Source of the DNA: Hyphomicrobiales bacterium
GTDB taxonomy: Bacteria; Pseudomonadota; Alphaproteobacteria; Rhizobiales; Rhizobiaceae
DNA: 64,000 bases
Direction: 5' to 3'
Assembly (NCBI GenBank): GCA_900472175.1
Contig: UCHD01000002.1
Location: 171,986-235,985, forward strand
The notes beneath the pieces were generated by a model. It was not told the origin of the DNA. It made no database searches and saw only the letters and a list, made by a program, of their open reading frames with translations. Both the position numbers and the translations under genes were made by a program. Positions 44,792-54,085 of the stretch are shown one piece after another (within the stretch, counting starts at the first letter, position 1; every line of letters begins with the position of its first letter).

Positions 44792-46329
44792 AGCCCTTAC
44801 CCGCAACACCTCCTACGTCCGGCGACGCCGTCATGTCGGCACGCAACATTGCCAAGTCCTATGGCAGTGTCCACGCCCTCAAGGGCGTCAATTTCGATAT
44901 TCATCGCGGCAAGGTCACCACCCTGTTCGGAGAAAACGGTGCGGGCAAGTCGACACTGATGAAAATCCTGTCGGGCGTGGTGACGCCAACATCGGGCGAC
45001 ATCATCCTCGATGGCGAAGTCGTGCATTTCTCGTCAGCGTCCGACGCCCGTGATTGCGGCATTTCGATCATCCATCAGGAGTTGAGTCTCGCGCCCAATC
45101 TGAGCGTTCGCGACAATATTTTCATGGGCCGGGAGATTCGCACGGCCACCGGTGTCGATTTTGCCGAGGAAGCGCGGCAGGCAAAAGCGTTGATGGCTGA
45201 CCTCGAGGAAGACATCGATCCGATGACCCTTGTCGAGGATCTGCGGCTTGGCCAGCAGCAGATCGTCGAGATCGCACGCGCCCTGTCGGTCGATTCCCGC
45301 ATCCTGATCATGGACGAGCCGACGTCGGCACTGAGCGCGACGGAAGTCGAGGTGCTGTTCAAGGTCATCCGGGACCTGACGAGCCGTGGCGTTTCGATCG
45401 TCTATATATCCCATCACCTGGAAGAGGCGCTGCAGATCACCGATTACGCTGTCGTGTTGCGCGATGGCGCGATGACGGCCAATGCAGAAGCAAAGGACAT
45501 CGACCTTGAGTGGATCGTCCGCAACATGGTCGGCGAGAATTTCGATCTCGGCTCCCCGCCGACAGGCTATGCGTTCGGCGAAACCGCCCTGTCGATCGAG
45601 GATGTCAGCGTCACCGATGCTTCCGGATCGGGTTATTCGGTCGTCGATCATCTGTCGCTCGACGTCAAGGCCGGCGAGATCGTCTGCATCTATGGATTGA
45701 TGGGAGCCGGCCGTACCGAGCTACTGGAAGCGGTTGCCGGGCGGATGCCGTTGAGCGGCGGCCGGGTGATCGTCGAGGGCGACGATATCGCAGGGCTCAG
45801 CATCTCGCAGCGTATCGACAGGGGGCTTGTGCTCGTCCCGGAGGATCGCCAGCGGGACGGCCTGGTTCAGACCATGTCGGTTGGCCAGAACCTGTCGCTT
45901 GCCAGCATAGCGGCCTTTACCCGGCGCATGCTGATGTCGCGGTCCGGCGAGCAGGCCGTGGTCGATGAAGCGATCGGCAAGGTTCACATCAAGACCGATG
46001 GTGGCCGGGCCGCGATCGGCTCCTTGTCGGGTGGAAACCAGCAGAAAGTGGTTATCGGCAAGATGTTGGCGACCAATCCGCGCGTCATCCTTCTCGACGA
46101 ACCCAGCCGCGGCATCGATATCGGCGCAAAGGCCGAGGTGTTCCGGCTGCTTTCCGAACGGGCGGCCAAGGGCCTTGCCGTTGTTTTCTCCACGTCCGAA
46201 GTCGCGGAATGCCTCAGCATTGCACACCGGATCGTGGTGATGCGGCGCGGCAGGATTTCAGCGCAGTTCGGCGCCGATGTTTCAAAAGAAGAGATCATGG
46301 CCGCCTCCGGCGAAGCCGTGCATGTCTGA
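44788..46329 (+). CDS. eryE: Erythritol ABC importer, tandem ATPase
   Basis: A 513-residue double ATPase of the ribose-importer type. Domain 1: 'GENGAGKSTLMKILSG', 'LRLGQQQIVEIARALS', 'ILIMDEPTSALS'. Domain 2: 'GLMGAGRTELLEAVAG', 'LSGGNQQKVVIGKML', 'VILLDEPSRGIDIG'. Gene order (ATPase, permease, binding protein) and adjacency to eryDABC match the rhizobial eryEFG importer. ATGA overlap with the DUF2291 gene upstream. Confidence 0.88.
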   Translation: MKPLPATPPTSGDAVMSARNIAKSYGSVHALKGVNFDIHRGKVTTLFGENGAGKSTLMKILSGVVTPTSGDIILDGEVVHFSSASDARDCGISIIHQELSLAPNLSVRDNIFMGREIRTATGVDFAEEARQAKALMADLEEDIDPMTLVEDLRLGQQQIVEIARALSVDSRILIMDEPTSALSATEVEVLFKVIRDLTSRGVSIVYISHHLEEALQITDYAVVLRDGAMTANAEAKDIDLEWIVRNMVGENFDLGSPPTGYAFGETALSIEDVSVTDASGSGYSVVDHLSLDVKAGEIVCIYGLMGAGRTELLEAVAGRMPLSGGRVIVEGDDIAGLSISQRIDRGLVLVPEDRQRDGLVQTMSVGQNLSLASIAAFTRRMLMSRSGEQAVVDEAIGKVHIKTDGGRAAIGSLSGGNQQKVVIGKMLATNPRVILLDEPSRGIDIGAKAEVFRLLSERAAKGLAVVFSTSEVAECLSIAHRIVVMRRGRISAQFGADVSKEEIMAASGEAVHV

Positions 46330-46355
46330 TTACCGAGTTTAATGGAGCCCTGACT

Positions 46356-47486
46356 ATGGCCAGTTCAGTCACTACCCCACCGCGTTCAGGTCTTTTCCCC
46401 GATGGCTTTGAGCTGGGCAGGTTGCTGCTTGAAGGGCGGGCATTCTTCGCGCTGATCGCCATCATCGTCGTCTTCTCGTTCCTGTCGCCCTATTATTTCT
46501 CGGTCAGCAATTTCCTGATCATGTCGTCGCATGTGGCGATCTACGGGATCCTTGCGATCGGCATGCTGCTCGTCATCCTCAACGGCGGCATCGACCTGTC
46601 GGTCGGCTCCACGCTTGGTCTTGCGGGCGTCGTCGCCGGGTTCCTGATGCAGGGCGTGACGCTTAACGTGCTTGGTGTCGTGCTCTACCCGCCGATCTGG
46701 GTCGTCGTCCTGCTCGTCTGCGCCCTTGGCGCCTTCGTTGGCCTGATCAACGGCATTCTCATCGCCCGCTTCAAAGTGCCAGCCTTCGTTGCGACACTCG
46801 GCGTAATGTATGTGGCGCGCGGCTTTGCGCTCCTGATGACCAATGGCCTCACCTATAACAATCTCGGCGGCAAGGCTGAATTGGGCAATGCCGGCTTTGA
46901 CTGGCTTGGTTTCAATCGTCTCGCCGGCATTCCGATTGGCGTTATCGTTCTCGTCGTCCTGGCGCTGATCGGCAGCCTTGTGCTCAACCGTTCGGCTTTC
47001 GGCCGCTGGCTCTATTCGACGGGCGGCAACGAGCGCGCGGCAGAACTCAGCGGCGTTCCGGTCAAAAAGGTTCAGGTGACGGTCTATATGCTGTCCGGGA
47101 TCTGCGCTGCCATTGCCGGCCTGATCCTGTCCTCCCAGTTGACCTCCGCTGGCCCGACAGCTGGCACCTCCTACGAACTGACGGCTATCGCCGCAGTGGT
47201 TATCGGCGGTGCGGCGCTCACAGGTGGCCGCGGTAACATTCGCGGAACCCTGCTTGGCGCCTTTGTCATCGGTTTTCTGTCCGATGGTTTGGTGATCATC
47301 GGCATTTCCTCCTACTGGCAGACAGTCTTCACCGGCGCGGTCATCGTGCTCGCGGTGCTGCTCAATGCCGTCCAGTATCGCCGCCGCGTCAAGAAGACGA
47401 CCGAGACCGGTGGCCCCTCCGCTTCTCTGCAATCCAACGGTAACGGCCAGACGGCCAGCGCCACTCACGGGAAGATCGCCAGCTGA
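46356..47486 (+). CDS. eryF: Erythritol ABC importer, permease
   Basis: A 376-residue RbsC-type permease: 'AIGMLLVILNGGIDLSVGST', 'NGILIARFKVPAFVATLGVM', 'GRWLYSTGGNERAAELSGV' and 'IGGAALTGGRGNIRGTLLGA'. About ten hydrophobic segments and a polar Thr/Ser/Gly-rich C-terminal tail. The start at 46356 has GGAG upstream; the frame is open to 46209 inside eryE but that part does not look like permease. 26 bases after eryE. Confidence 0.88.
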   Translation: MASSVTTPPRSGLFPDGFELGRLLLEGRAFFALIAIIVVFSFLSPYYFSVSNFLIMSSHVAIYGILAIGMLLVILNGGIDLSVGSTLGLAGVVAGFLMQGVTLNVLGVVLYPPIWVVVLLVCALGAFVGLINGILIARFKVPAFVATLGVMYVARGFALLMTNGLTYNNLGGKAELGNAGFDWLGFNRLAGIPIGVIVLVVLALIGSLVLNRSAFGRWLYSTGGNERAAELSGVPVKKVQVTVYMLSGICAAIAGLILSSQLTSAGPTAGTSYELTAIAAVVIGGAALTGGRGNIRGTLLGAFVIGFLSDGLVIIGISSYWQTVFTGAVIVLAVLLNAVQYRRRVKKTTETGGPSASLQSNGNGQTASATHGKIAS

Positions 47487-47521
47487 CTGGCATACGACCA
47501 ACCATCAAGGGAGAGAGTAAA

Positions 47522-48481
47522 ATGTTGAAACTGACAAAGAGAATGCTGCTGGCCAGCCTCATTCTGGCGGCGCCGGTCATGACGCTGTCGGCAACAGCCG
47601 CATCGGCCGAAGGCCTGATTTCGATCATCGTCAACGATCCGTCGAACCCCTACTGGTTCACGGAGGGCGAAGTCGCTGCCGCGAAAGCCAAGGAACTGGG
47701 CTATACGGCCACAGTTGGTGCCTCCAAAGGCGACACCAACACCGAGAGCAACCTGATCGATACCGCGATCACCAACAAATCTGTGGCGATCATTCTCGAT
47801 CCGGCCAACGCTGACGGCTCCATCGGAGCGGTGAAGAAGGCCGTTGCTGCCAACATCCCTGTGTTCCTCGTCAATGCCGAGATCAACCAGGAGGGCCTCG
47901 CCAAGGCGCAGCTCGTTTCCAACAATGCGCAGGGGGCTGCGCTCGGTGCCCAGCAGTGGGTCGAGAGCATCGGCGAAAAGGGAAAATACGTCGAACTTTT
48001 CGGCGCGCCATCGGATAACAATGCAGCAACCCGCTCGAATGGTTACGAGACCGTTCTCAGCCAGTACCCGGACCTGGAAAAGGTTGGGTCGCAGGTCGCC
48101 AACTGGGACCGCACCCAGGGCCATAACAAGATGCAGAGCTTGCTGCAGGCCAATCCCGACATTATCGGCCTGATCAGCGGCAATGACGAAATGGCACTCG
48201 GCGCGATCGCCGCGCTGAAGGAAGCCGGCAAGCTTGCCAACATCAAGGTCGGTGGCTTCGATGGCTCCCCGGACGCCGTAGCCGCCATCAAGGCTGGCGA
48301 GCTGGAATATACCGTGCTTCAGCCGGTTGCCGTCTTCTCGGCAGAAGCCGTCAAGCAGGCCGATTCCTTCATCAAGACGGGCAAGACCGGCGCTGCAACC
48401 GAAAAGCAACTGTTCGATTGCCTGCTGATCACCAAGGAGAATGTCGACAAGTACACGGCTCCGTTCACGCTCTCCGAGTAA
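47522..48481 (+). CDS. eryG: Erythritol ABC importer, periplasmic binding protein
   Basis: A 319-residue RbsB-like protein with signal peptide 'LLASLILAAPVMTLSATAASA', then 'LISIIVNDPSNPYWFTEGEV', 'SVAIILDPANADGSIGAVKK', 'FLVNAEINQEG', 'GLISGNDEMALGAIAALKEA' and 'VGGFDGSPDAVAAI'. Start behind GGGAGAGAG. Binding residues differ from the apiose-cluster protein at 30870 (VNAEI versus IDREI), consistent with another ligand; erythritol is inferred from the locus. Confidence 0.88.
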   Translation: MLKLTKRMLLASLILAAPVMTLSATAASAEGLISIIVNDPSNPYWFTEGEVAAAKAKELGYTATVGASKGDTNTESNLIDTAITNKSVAIILDPANADGSIGAVKKAVAANIPVFLVNAEINQEGLAKAQLVSNNAQGAALGAQQWVESIGEKGKYVELFGAPSDNNAATRSNGYETVLSQYPDLEKVGSQVANWDRTQGHNKMQSLLQANPDIIGLISGNDEMALGAIAALKEAGKLANIKVGGFDGSPDAVAAIKAGELEYTVLQPVAVFSAEAVKQADSFIKTGKTGAATEKQLFDCLLITKENVDKYTAPFTLSE

Positions 48482-48489
48482 CAAGACCC

Positions 48490-48511
48490 GAGGGCGCCTC
48501 GGGGCGCCCTC
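48490..48511 (+). terminator. GC-rich stem-loop after eryG
   Basis: GAGGGCGCC (48490-48498) pairs perfectly with GGCGCCCTC (48503-48511) around TCGG. No T run follows, so termination would be weak, or the hairpin protects the eryG 3' end. Confidence 0.5.
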
Positions 48512-48709
48512 AACTCTATCTGCTGTCGATGCTTCATCGGCCACGGCTCCCGGCAAAGCCCGGTGGAGCCTTTTGCGGACACTTCCGGTAGTTTGTGCGA
48601 GACGACGTCTTTCTTGCCTTTCCGGGTATGTCTCTCTCCAGACATGGTTTCGGCGCGTTTGCGACCGAACGTTCCGTGCCCAAAAATCCCGCTACGAAAA
48701 TAACAATAC

Positions 48710-48738
48710 TTGACGTTAATTTCACAGTGAAATACGAT
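48710..48738 (+). promoter_or_regulatory. Predicted promoter of the FGGY kinase-DeoR-dehydrogenase operon
   Basis: TTGACG (48710-48715), 17-base spacer, TACGAT (48733-48738). A good sigma70-type pair, overlapped by two inverted repeats. Confidence 0.65.
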
Positions 48739-48764
48739 AAAATCACATTATGGTATCGTATTTC
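48719..48764. promoter_or_regulatory. Overlapping inverted repeats, candidate DeoR operator
   Basis: ATTTCAC-A-GTGAAAT (48719-48733) is a perfect palindrome filling the spacer. GAAATACGATA (48729-48739) and TATCGTATTTC (48754-48764) form a perfect 11-bp inverted repeat across the -10 and start region. Together they would block RNA polymerase when bound, fitting the DeoR-type gene in the operon. Confidence 0.6.
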
Positions 48765-48811
48765 CGCACGGATAGCGGTATCCGGATGCCCGATCAGTGA
48801 CGAGGAACATC

Positions 48812-50347
48812 ATGGCGAGCCTGCTGGGGATCGACAACGGACTGACTGTGACGAAAGCCGTCATCTTTGATGCCGACGGCACGCAGATTTCAGTCGCGCG
48901 GCGGCGGGTGCCGCAATCCATGCCCCAGGCGCGTTTCGTGGAGCGCGACATGGCCGGGCTTTGGCGCGCCACAGCCGAGGCGATCCGCGAGGCGATTGCG
49001 CTCAGCGGCCGGCCGGCTGCCGATATCAAGGCAGTCGCGGCAACCGCCCATGGCGACGGGCTTTATCTGCTTGATGACGACAAGAAGCCCCTTGGCGCTG
49101 GCATTCTTTCGCTCGACAGCCGCGCTGGCGCGATCATCGACGATTGGTCGGAGGGGGCGGTATTCGGCGATGCCCTAGCCCTCACCGGTCAGATTCCGCA
49201 TGTCTCCGCGCCGTCAGCGCTGCTCGCCTGGATCAAGCAACATGAGCCTGACCGCTACAAGCGTATCCGGCATGTTTTGGGCTGCAAGGACTGGCTGCGC
49301 TTCTGCCTTACAGGCGCGATCGGCACAGACAGAACCGAGGCAAGCACGTCTTTCACCGACGTGCGCACCCAGGCGTTCTCGCCGGAAGCGATGCACCTGT
49401 TTGGCCTCGACGCCCTGTTCGACGCCCTGCCGCCGATGGCACATTCGGCTGATATTGCCGGATACGTCACGTCCGATGCGGCGGCGCTGACCGGACTTGT
49501 TCCCGGTACTCCCGTTGCGTTTGGCCTGCATGACGTCACGGCCTCCGCTCTCGGCATCGGCGGCCATGCCGATGACATCATCAGCATCGTCGCAGGCACC
49601 TATTCGATCAACCAGGTTGTCTCCACCGATGTGCGGATCGACCCCCGCTGGTTCTGCCGCAATGCGATCGACGCGGGGCGCTGGAACAACATGGCGATCT
49701 CGCCCGCTTCTGCAGCCAATTATGACTGGTTCCTCGATACGCTGTGCCAGAGGGATCAGGCCGCCGCCCTTGAAAGCGGTACGTCGATCCATGAAGCGCT
49801 GGCGCATGAGATCAACGCCGCCCTGCAAAGACCATCGACTATCCTCTTCCATCCCTATCTCTTCGGTTCACCACACGGGAATATTGCCAGCGGCAGTTTT
49901 CTCGGGCTGCATGGCTGGCACGATCGTGGCGACATGCTGAAGGCCGTGCTTGAAGGCATCGCCTTCAATCATCGAACCCATATCGATGCGCTGAGCGACG
50001 GCTTTGCCTTCAGGCAGGCCCGTCTCACCGGCGGCGCATCGCGCAATCCGGCTTTTGCGCAGATGTTTGCCGACGTCCTCGGCATGCCGGTCACGGTGAC
50101 GTCGACCGATGAAGCGGCGGCATTCGGCGCGGCCTTGTGTGCCGGCGCGGCCGTCGGCCTGCACACGTCGGTTCATGACGATCCTCGCGGCCTCAGCGCA
50201 ACCGGACAGAGCTACCAGCCTGATCCGGTCCGCAGCGCGGAATTTGACCGGCGTTTCCAGCTCTACTGCCGTATCGCTGAAACACTGAAGCCGCTATGGC
50301 CAGATATCGAACAACTGGCTGACAAAACCGAGGGGGACGGCGCATGA
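48812..50347 (+). CDS. FGGY-family carbohydrate/polyol kinase, LyxK-like
   Basis: A 511-residue FGGY kinase, distinct from eryA. It opens 'SLLGIDNGLTVTKAVIFDAD', then 'VAATAHGDGLYLLDDDKKPL', 'CKDWLRFCLTGAIGTDRTEA', 'IVAGTYSINQVV' and 'ARLTGGASRNPAFAQMFADV'. The central region resembles L-xylulose kinase (LyxK). The start at 48812 has GAGGA five bases upstream; a GTG at 48797 is in frame. It overlaps the DeoR gene by ATGA. Together with the FAD dehydrogenase downstream it suggests 'phosphorylate a polyol, then oxidise the polyol phosphate', the same logic as eryA/eryB. Substrate unknown. Confidence 0.85.
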   Translation: MASLLGIDNGLTVTKAVIFDADGTQISVARRRVPQSMPQARFVERDMAGLWRATAEAIREAIALSGRPAADIKAVAATAHGDGLYLLDDDKKPLGAGILSLDSRAGAIIDDWSEGAVFGDALALTGQIPHVSAPSALLAWIKQHEPDRYKRIRHVLGCKDWLRFCLTGAIGTDRTEASTSFTDVRTQAFSPEAMHLFGLDALFDALPPMAHSADIAGYVTSDAAALTGLVPGTPVAFGLHDVTASALGIGGHADDIISIVAGTYSINQVVSTDVRIDPRWFCRNAIDAGRWNNMAISPASAANYDWFLDTLCQRDQAAALESGTSIHEALAHEINAALQRPSTILFHPYLFGSPHGNIASGSFLGLHGWHDRGDMLKAVLEGIAFNHRTHIDALSDGFAFRQARLTGGASRNPAFAQMFADVLGMPVTVTSTDEAAAFGAALCAGAAVGLHTSVHDDPRGLSATGQSYQPDPVRSAEFDRRFQLYCRIAETLKPLWPDIEQLADKTEGDGA

Positions 50348-51120
50348 TCAAGGCAGACGAACGGCGCGAGGAAATCGCCAACTACGTCATCAAGCACGGT
50401 CAGGTCCGGCTTGACGATCTGGCCGAGCATTTCGGTGTGTCGCGCATGACCATCCATCGTCATATCGACCACCTTGCGCAGCAAGGTGTGTTGCGCAAGC
50501 TGCATGGCGCCGTAACCGCCCAGCCATCCGGGGTTTACGAAAGCGCCTTCCGTTACCGCATGACGGTCGGGACCGCCGAAAAGAACGCTCTGGCACGCGC
50601 GGCTCTCGATTATATCGAGGCTGGCCAGGTCATCATGCTCGACGATTCAACCACGACCTGCGCCATTGCACCGCTCTTGCAGGATATCAAACCGCTGACC
50701 GTGATCAGCAACAGCCTCTCGACTGCCGCCCTGTTGACCGCCGCTGACGATATCGACTTCATCTGCCTTGGTGGCCAGTATCACCGGACCTACAATGCCT
50801 ATATCGGCATCGTCTGCGAAAACGCCGTCTCCCGGCTGAGGGCCAACGTCCTCTTCTGTTCGGTCTCGGCCATTACCGGCACGACCACCTACATCCAGGA
50901 TCCGCAGGTCGTGCGTGTCAAACAGGCGATGATGGCGGCGTCCAACCAGCGCATTTTGCTTGTCGACCATTTCAAGTTCAACAACGTCGCTCTGCATGCC
51001 CTGGACGAACTGACCGCGTTCGACACCGTTCTGGTGACCGACGGCATCACCGACGCTCAGGCGCAGAAACTCGAACAGGCGGGTGTTCACCTGCGCGTCG
51101 TCAGGACAGCTTCGGCATGA
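50344..51120 (+). CDS. DeoR/GlpR-family transcriptional repressor
   Basis: A 258-residue DeoR protein. HTH at about 5-57: 'ERREEIANYVIKHGQVRLDD', 'LAEHFGVSRMTIHRHIDHLA'. Sugar-phosphate-binding DeoRC domain: 'IMLDDSTTTCAIAPLLQ', 'ISNSLSTAALL', 'CLGGQYHRTYNAYIG', 'ILLVDHFKFN', 'DTVLVTDGITDAQAQ'. It overlaps both neighbours by ATGA. Expected to repress its own operon and be released by a phosphorylated sugar or polyol. Rhizobial erythritol loci include a DeoR-type EryR, but identity with it cannot be claimed here because the usual partners tpiB and rpiB are absent. Confidence 0.87.
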   Translation: MIKADERREEIANYVIKHGQVRLDDLAEHFGVSRMTIHRHIDHLAQQGVLRKLHGAVTAQPSGVYESAFRYRMTVGTAEKNALARAALDYIEAGQVIMLDDSTTTCAIAPLLQDIKPLTVISNSLSTAALLTAADDIDFICLGGQYHRTYNAYIGIVCENAVSRLRANVLFCSVSAITGTTTYIQDPQVVRVKQAMMAASNQRILLVDHFKFNNVALHALDELTAFDTVLVTDGITDAQAQKLEQAGVHLRVVRTASA

Positions 51121-52832
51121 CTCAACTGCAAGAAGAAACATCTCCACGCCTGGCCGGTCGCGTCAGCGCATTGGGCAACGAGGAAGATTTTGACGTCGTC
51201 ATTTTCGGCGCGGGCATCAATGGCGCCGGCCTGTTTCGCGATTTGTGCGCGCAGGGACTGAAATGCTTTATCGTCGATAAGGGGGATTTTGGTTCCGGCA
51301 CCAGTGCTGCACCGTCGCGCTTGATCCATGGCGGCCTCAAATACCTCGAAACAGGTGAATTCGGTCTCGTCGCCCAGTCAACGCTGGAACGAAATCTGCT
51401 GCTGAAAAACGCCCCCCATTATGTCACGCCGCTGCCGACGCTGATCCCGATCTTTTCCTGGTTCAACGGCATAACTGCTGCTCTGCGCACGCTGTTCGGT
51501 TCGACCAGCGCCCCGCGCAGCCGCGGCGCCGTTCTCGTAAAAATCGGGCTGGCACTTTACGATTTCTACGGATCGCGAGACCGGGTCATGCCGCGCCACC
51601 GCTTGGTCGGGCGCGGCCGTGCGCTGAAAGACATGCCTGTGCTGACCAAGTCGATCGTTGCCGCAGGCACCTATTATGATGCGAAGATCAGCCATCCTGA
51701 ACGGCTGGTCCTGGAGTTGATCGAGGACGGTTTGGCGGCCAGCAATACCTCGGCGGCGGCCAATTACGCGACGTTGACGTCGGCCTCAAATGGCCTTTTG
51801 ACCTTCCAGCCCCAAACAGGCGGCGCATTTTCGGTGCGGCCGAAACTGGTCGTCAACGGTGCCGGCCCATGGATCGATCACGTCAACGCCGCGCTCGGCG
51901 CGCCCTCCAAGATGATCGGCGGCACCAAGGGCTCGCATATTCTTCTCAAGAACGATGAACTGGTGCGCAGCCTTGCCGGCCGCATGGTCTATTTCGAGGC
52001 CGACGACGGCCGTATCTGCCTGGTGTTCGACTATCTCGGCTGCGCCCTTGTCGGATCGACCGACACGAAGGCCGATAATCCGGATACTGTCCGTTGCGAG
52101 CAGGACGAAGTCGATTATTTCCTGGCCAGCGTGCGCACACTGATGCCGGGCGTGAAAGTCGAGCGCGACCAGATCGTCTATGCCTATAGCGGCATCCGCC
52201 CCCTGCCCGCTGCAGACGGGACCGCCGCCGGCCTGATCAGCCGTGATCATTCGGCGCCGGTGACCGAGCCGGACGGAGCTCGCCCCTTTGCCATCATCTC
52301 GCTGATTGGCGGCAAGTGGACCACTTTTCGAGGCTTCGCCGAAGAGGTTGCCGACGTGGCTCTTAAGCGGCTTGGACGGTCCCGCACCGTCAGCACCCGC
52401 TCGATGCCGATCGGTGGCGGCAGAGGCTTCCCGGTAGACGCAGAGCGACGGCTGGAATGGCTGACCGAAGCGTCGGCTGCATCCGGCATCGACCTGCAGC
52501 GGATCGACACGCTTCTCTCCCGCTATGGTACGCAGGCCTTGCCGATCGCCTTGCACCAGGGCGCGTGGAGCGACGCTGACCGCTTGCCGGACTCGCATGA
52601 CTATAGCCTGTTGGAGATCGACTACATCGTCCGTCACGAGTTTGTCGAACACCTTGCCGACGTGGTGATGCGCCGCACGACACTGGCAGTCACCGGCTCC
52701 CTGACGATCAGGGACCTGCAGGCAATAGCCCCTGTTGTCGCCGGTGCCCGTGGTTGGAACAGCGAGCGTATGGACGTGGAAATTGCAGAGACTACCGCAC
52801 AACTCAGAGCCAGAAACCTGATGCACCTTTAG
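51117..52832 (+). CDS. FAD-dependent polyol-phosphate/glycerol-3-phosphate dehydrogenase (GlpD family)
   Basis: A 571-residue flavoprotein: FAD loop 'FGAGINGAGLFRDLCAQG', 'GTSAAPSRLIHGGLKYLETG', 'VVNGAGPWIDHV', 'GSTDTKADNPD', 'SGIRPLPAADG' and 'IGGKWTTFRGFAEEVAD', then a GlpD C-terminal helical domain ('EIDYIVRHEFVEHLADVVMR'). Overlaps the DeoR stop by ATGA. Although annotatable as glycerol-3-phosphate dehydrogenase, the coupling to an FGGY kinase and a DeoR repressor points to a specific polyol phosphate. Paralogous to eryB at 39291 but clearly divergent. Confidence 0.88.
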   Translation: MTQLQEETSPRLAGRVSALGNEEDFDVVIFGAGINGAGLFRDLCAQGLKCFIVDKGDFGSGTSAAPSRLIHGGLKYLETGEFGLVAQSTLERNLLLKNAPHYVTPLPTLIPIFSWFNGITAALRTLFGSTSAPRSRGAVLVKIGLALYDFYGSRDRVMPRHRLVGRGRALKDMPVLTKSIVAAGTYYDAKISHPERLVLELIEDGLAASNTSAAANYATLTSASNGLLTFQPQTGGAFSVRPKLVVNGAGPWIDHVNAALGAPSKMIGGTKGSHILLKNDELVRSLAGRMVYFEADDGRICLVFDYLGCALVGSTDTKADNPDTVRCEQDEVDYFLASVRTLMPGVKVERDQIVYAYSGIRPLPAADGTAAGLISRDHSAPVTEPDGARPFAIISLIGGKWTTFRGFAEEVADVALKRLGRSRTVSTRSMPIGGGRGFPVDAERRLEWLTEASAASGIDLQRIDTLLSRYGTQALPIALHQGAWSDADRLPDSHDYSLLEIDYIVRHEFVEHLADVVMRRTTLAVTGSLTIRDLQAIAPVVAGARGWNSERMDVEIAETTAQLRARNLMHL

Positions 52833-53064
52833 GTTGGATCTGGTTTTGCAAGGCGCTGATTGGGTGCAGATCAGGAAACCTGGCGCAAGAAATACTCGTT
52901 TGCCGACGACACATGGGCCGCTTCTCCAATCTCGGAAGCGGCCCACGGCTGCTTTCGGGGCCTGGCGGAAATCGCGCCCGCAGCGAATGACCACGGTTTC
53001 TTGGCGCGATCTTGACAATCCCGCCGCAGATGGTTGGCCGCAACCATACTCGGCGGATTTAAAC

Positions 53065-54015
53065 ATGATTCAAAACGAAGTGATCGCTGCTGCGGCAAAA
53101 GTCGAAATTCCCGGCATGCAGCGGCGAAACACCGCGCCGGAAATCGCCGGTGCACCGCCGAAGAGGCGGAATCTCGTGCTGTGGCGAATCCTGACTTTCG
53201 CCCTTAGGGCGCGGTGGAAGCGCGGTATTCTTTTTTGGGCTCGGTTCGCGGCCAATCCGCTCCTGACTTTTCGCTGGTGGCGTTTCCTTGCGGAGTTTAC
53301 CGCAGAACGGGATTTTCCCGCGCCGCACGATGAACTGCTGCAGAAACCACTGTCGAAATTCCTGGTTTACGGGATGCGCAGCTCCGGCCGGCTTGCCCTT
53401 CTCGTCGATCATTTCAAGATTGCGGAAAAGATCCTCGCCAAGGAAAGCATGATGAAACTGTGGCATGGGGGCTGGCTGGACATGGGCATAATCAATGGCC
53501 GCAGTGAAACCTATACATGCCACATCGCATTGGCCGATCGTTGCGGCGGGCGTCACGAAGGCGCCTTCGCAATCAAGCTGGTCCGGACGCGCGACAAGGC
53601 TTTGCTGTGCACCGTCAGGTTCACCTTTCTTCGCCATGGTCCACAAGGCTGCTACACCTTTGTCGTCGGCAGCATGCAGGGACCTCGCAACGGGAAGCGG
53701 CTGACGGTGGAGGCGACGCGCGACCTGTTCGGCGTTCGCCCGAAAGAGGCGATCCTGATGGTGCTGCAAGGATTGACGGTCGAGGGTGGCATGACGGATT
53801 TTTTCGCCATTTCGCAAGCGAAACAGCCAATCCGGTACCGCAGCGTCAAACGGCGCTCGATGCTTTTATCGGCCATCGACGCCTTCTGGGCAGAGCGTTC
53901 TGCCGCACCTGAGGAGACCTACGGGTTCATCGTGCCAAAATCCGCGACCGGCGGAACGGACGTTCGCAGCCGCAGCAAGGCGTCGTTTCACACAATCGGC
54001 GAGCTGTTCCATTGA
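53065..54015 (+). CDS. VirK/YbjX (DUF535) family protein
   Basis: A 316-residue protein of the DUF535/VirK-YbjX family, recognised from 'MMKLWHGGWLDMGIINGRSE' (family lysine-tryptophan-histidine block), 'YTCHIALADRCGGRHEGAFA', 'RHGPQGCYTFVVGSMQGPR' and 'VEGGMTDFFAIS'. Members are linked to virulence and to resistance against membrane-active peptides in enterics; the biochemical role is unclear. Start at 53065 with GGCGGA upstream; the frame is open to 52834. It stands alone after the polyol operon and is convergent with prc. Confidence 0.75.
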   Translation: MIQNEVIAAAAKVEIPGMQRRNTAPEIAGAPPKRRNLVLWRILTFALRARWKRGILFWARFAANPLLTFRWWRFLAEFTAERDFPAPHDELLQKPLSKFLVYGMRSSGRLALLVDHFKIAEKILAKESMMKLWHGGWLDMGIINGRSETYTCHIALADRCGGRHEGAFAIKLVRTRDKALLCTVRFTFLRHGPQGCYTFVVGSMQGPRNGKRLTVEATRDLFGVRPKEAILMVLQGLTVEGGMTDFFAISQAKQPIRYRSVKRRSMLLSAIDAFWAERSAAPEETYGFIVPKSATGGTDVRSRSKASFHTIGELFH

Positions 54016-54085
54016 TGGCGGCCGCCGGACAAGCGGCGCCGGAGGCGATCGGTGGTGATATCCTCCGGACGATTCAAACGGCCTC

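Larger units (their letters stand above)
48482..48811. other. Intergenic region before the second polyol operon
   Basis: About 330 bases. It holds a stem-loop after eryG, a promoter with overlapping inverted repeats (listed separately), and no gene I can support. Confidence 0.6.

Noticed and set aside
51117-52832. Plain housekeeping glycerol-3-phosphate dehydrogenase glpD
   Set aside because: Translationally coupled to an FGGY kinase and DeoR regulator and lacking glpK or glp transport genes nearby; a specific polyol-phosphate role is more likely.
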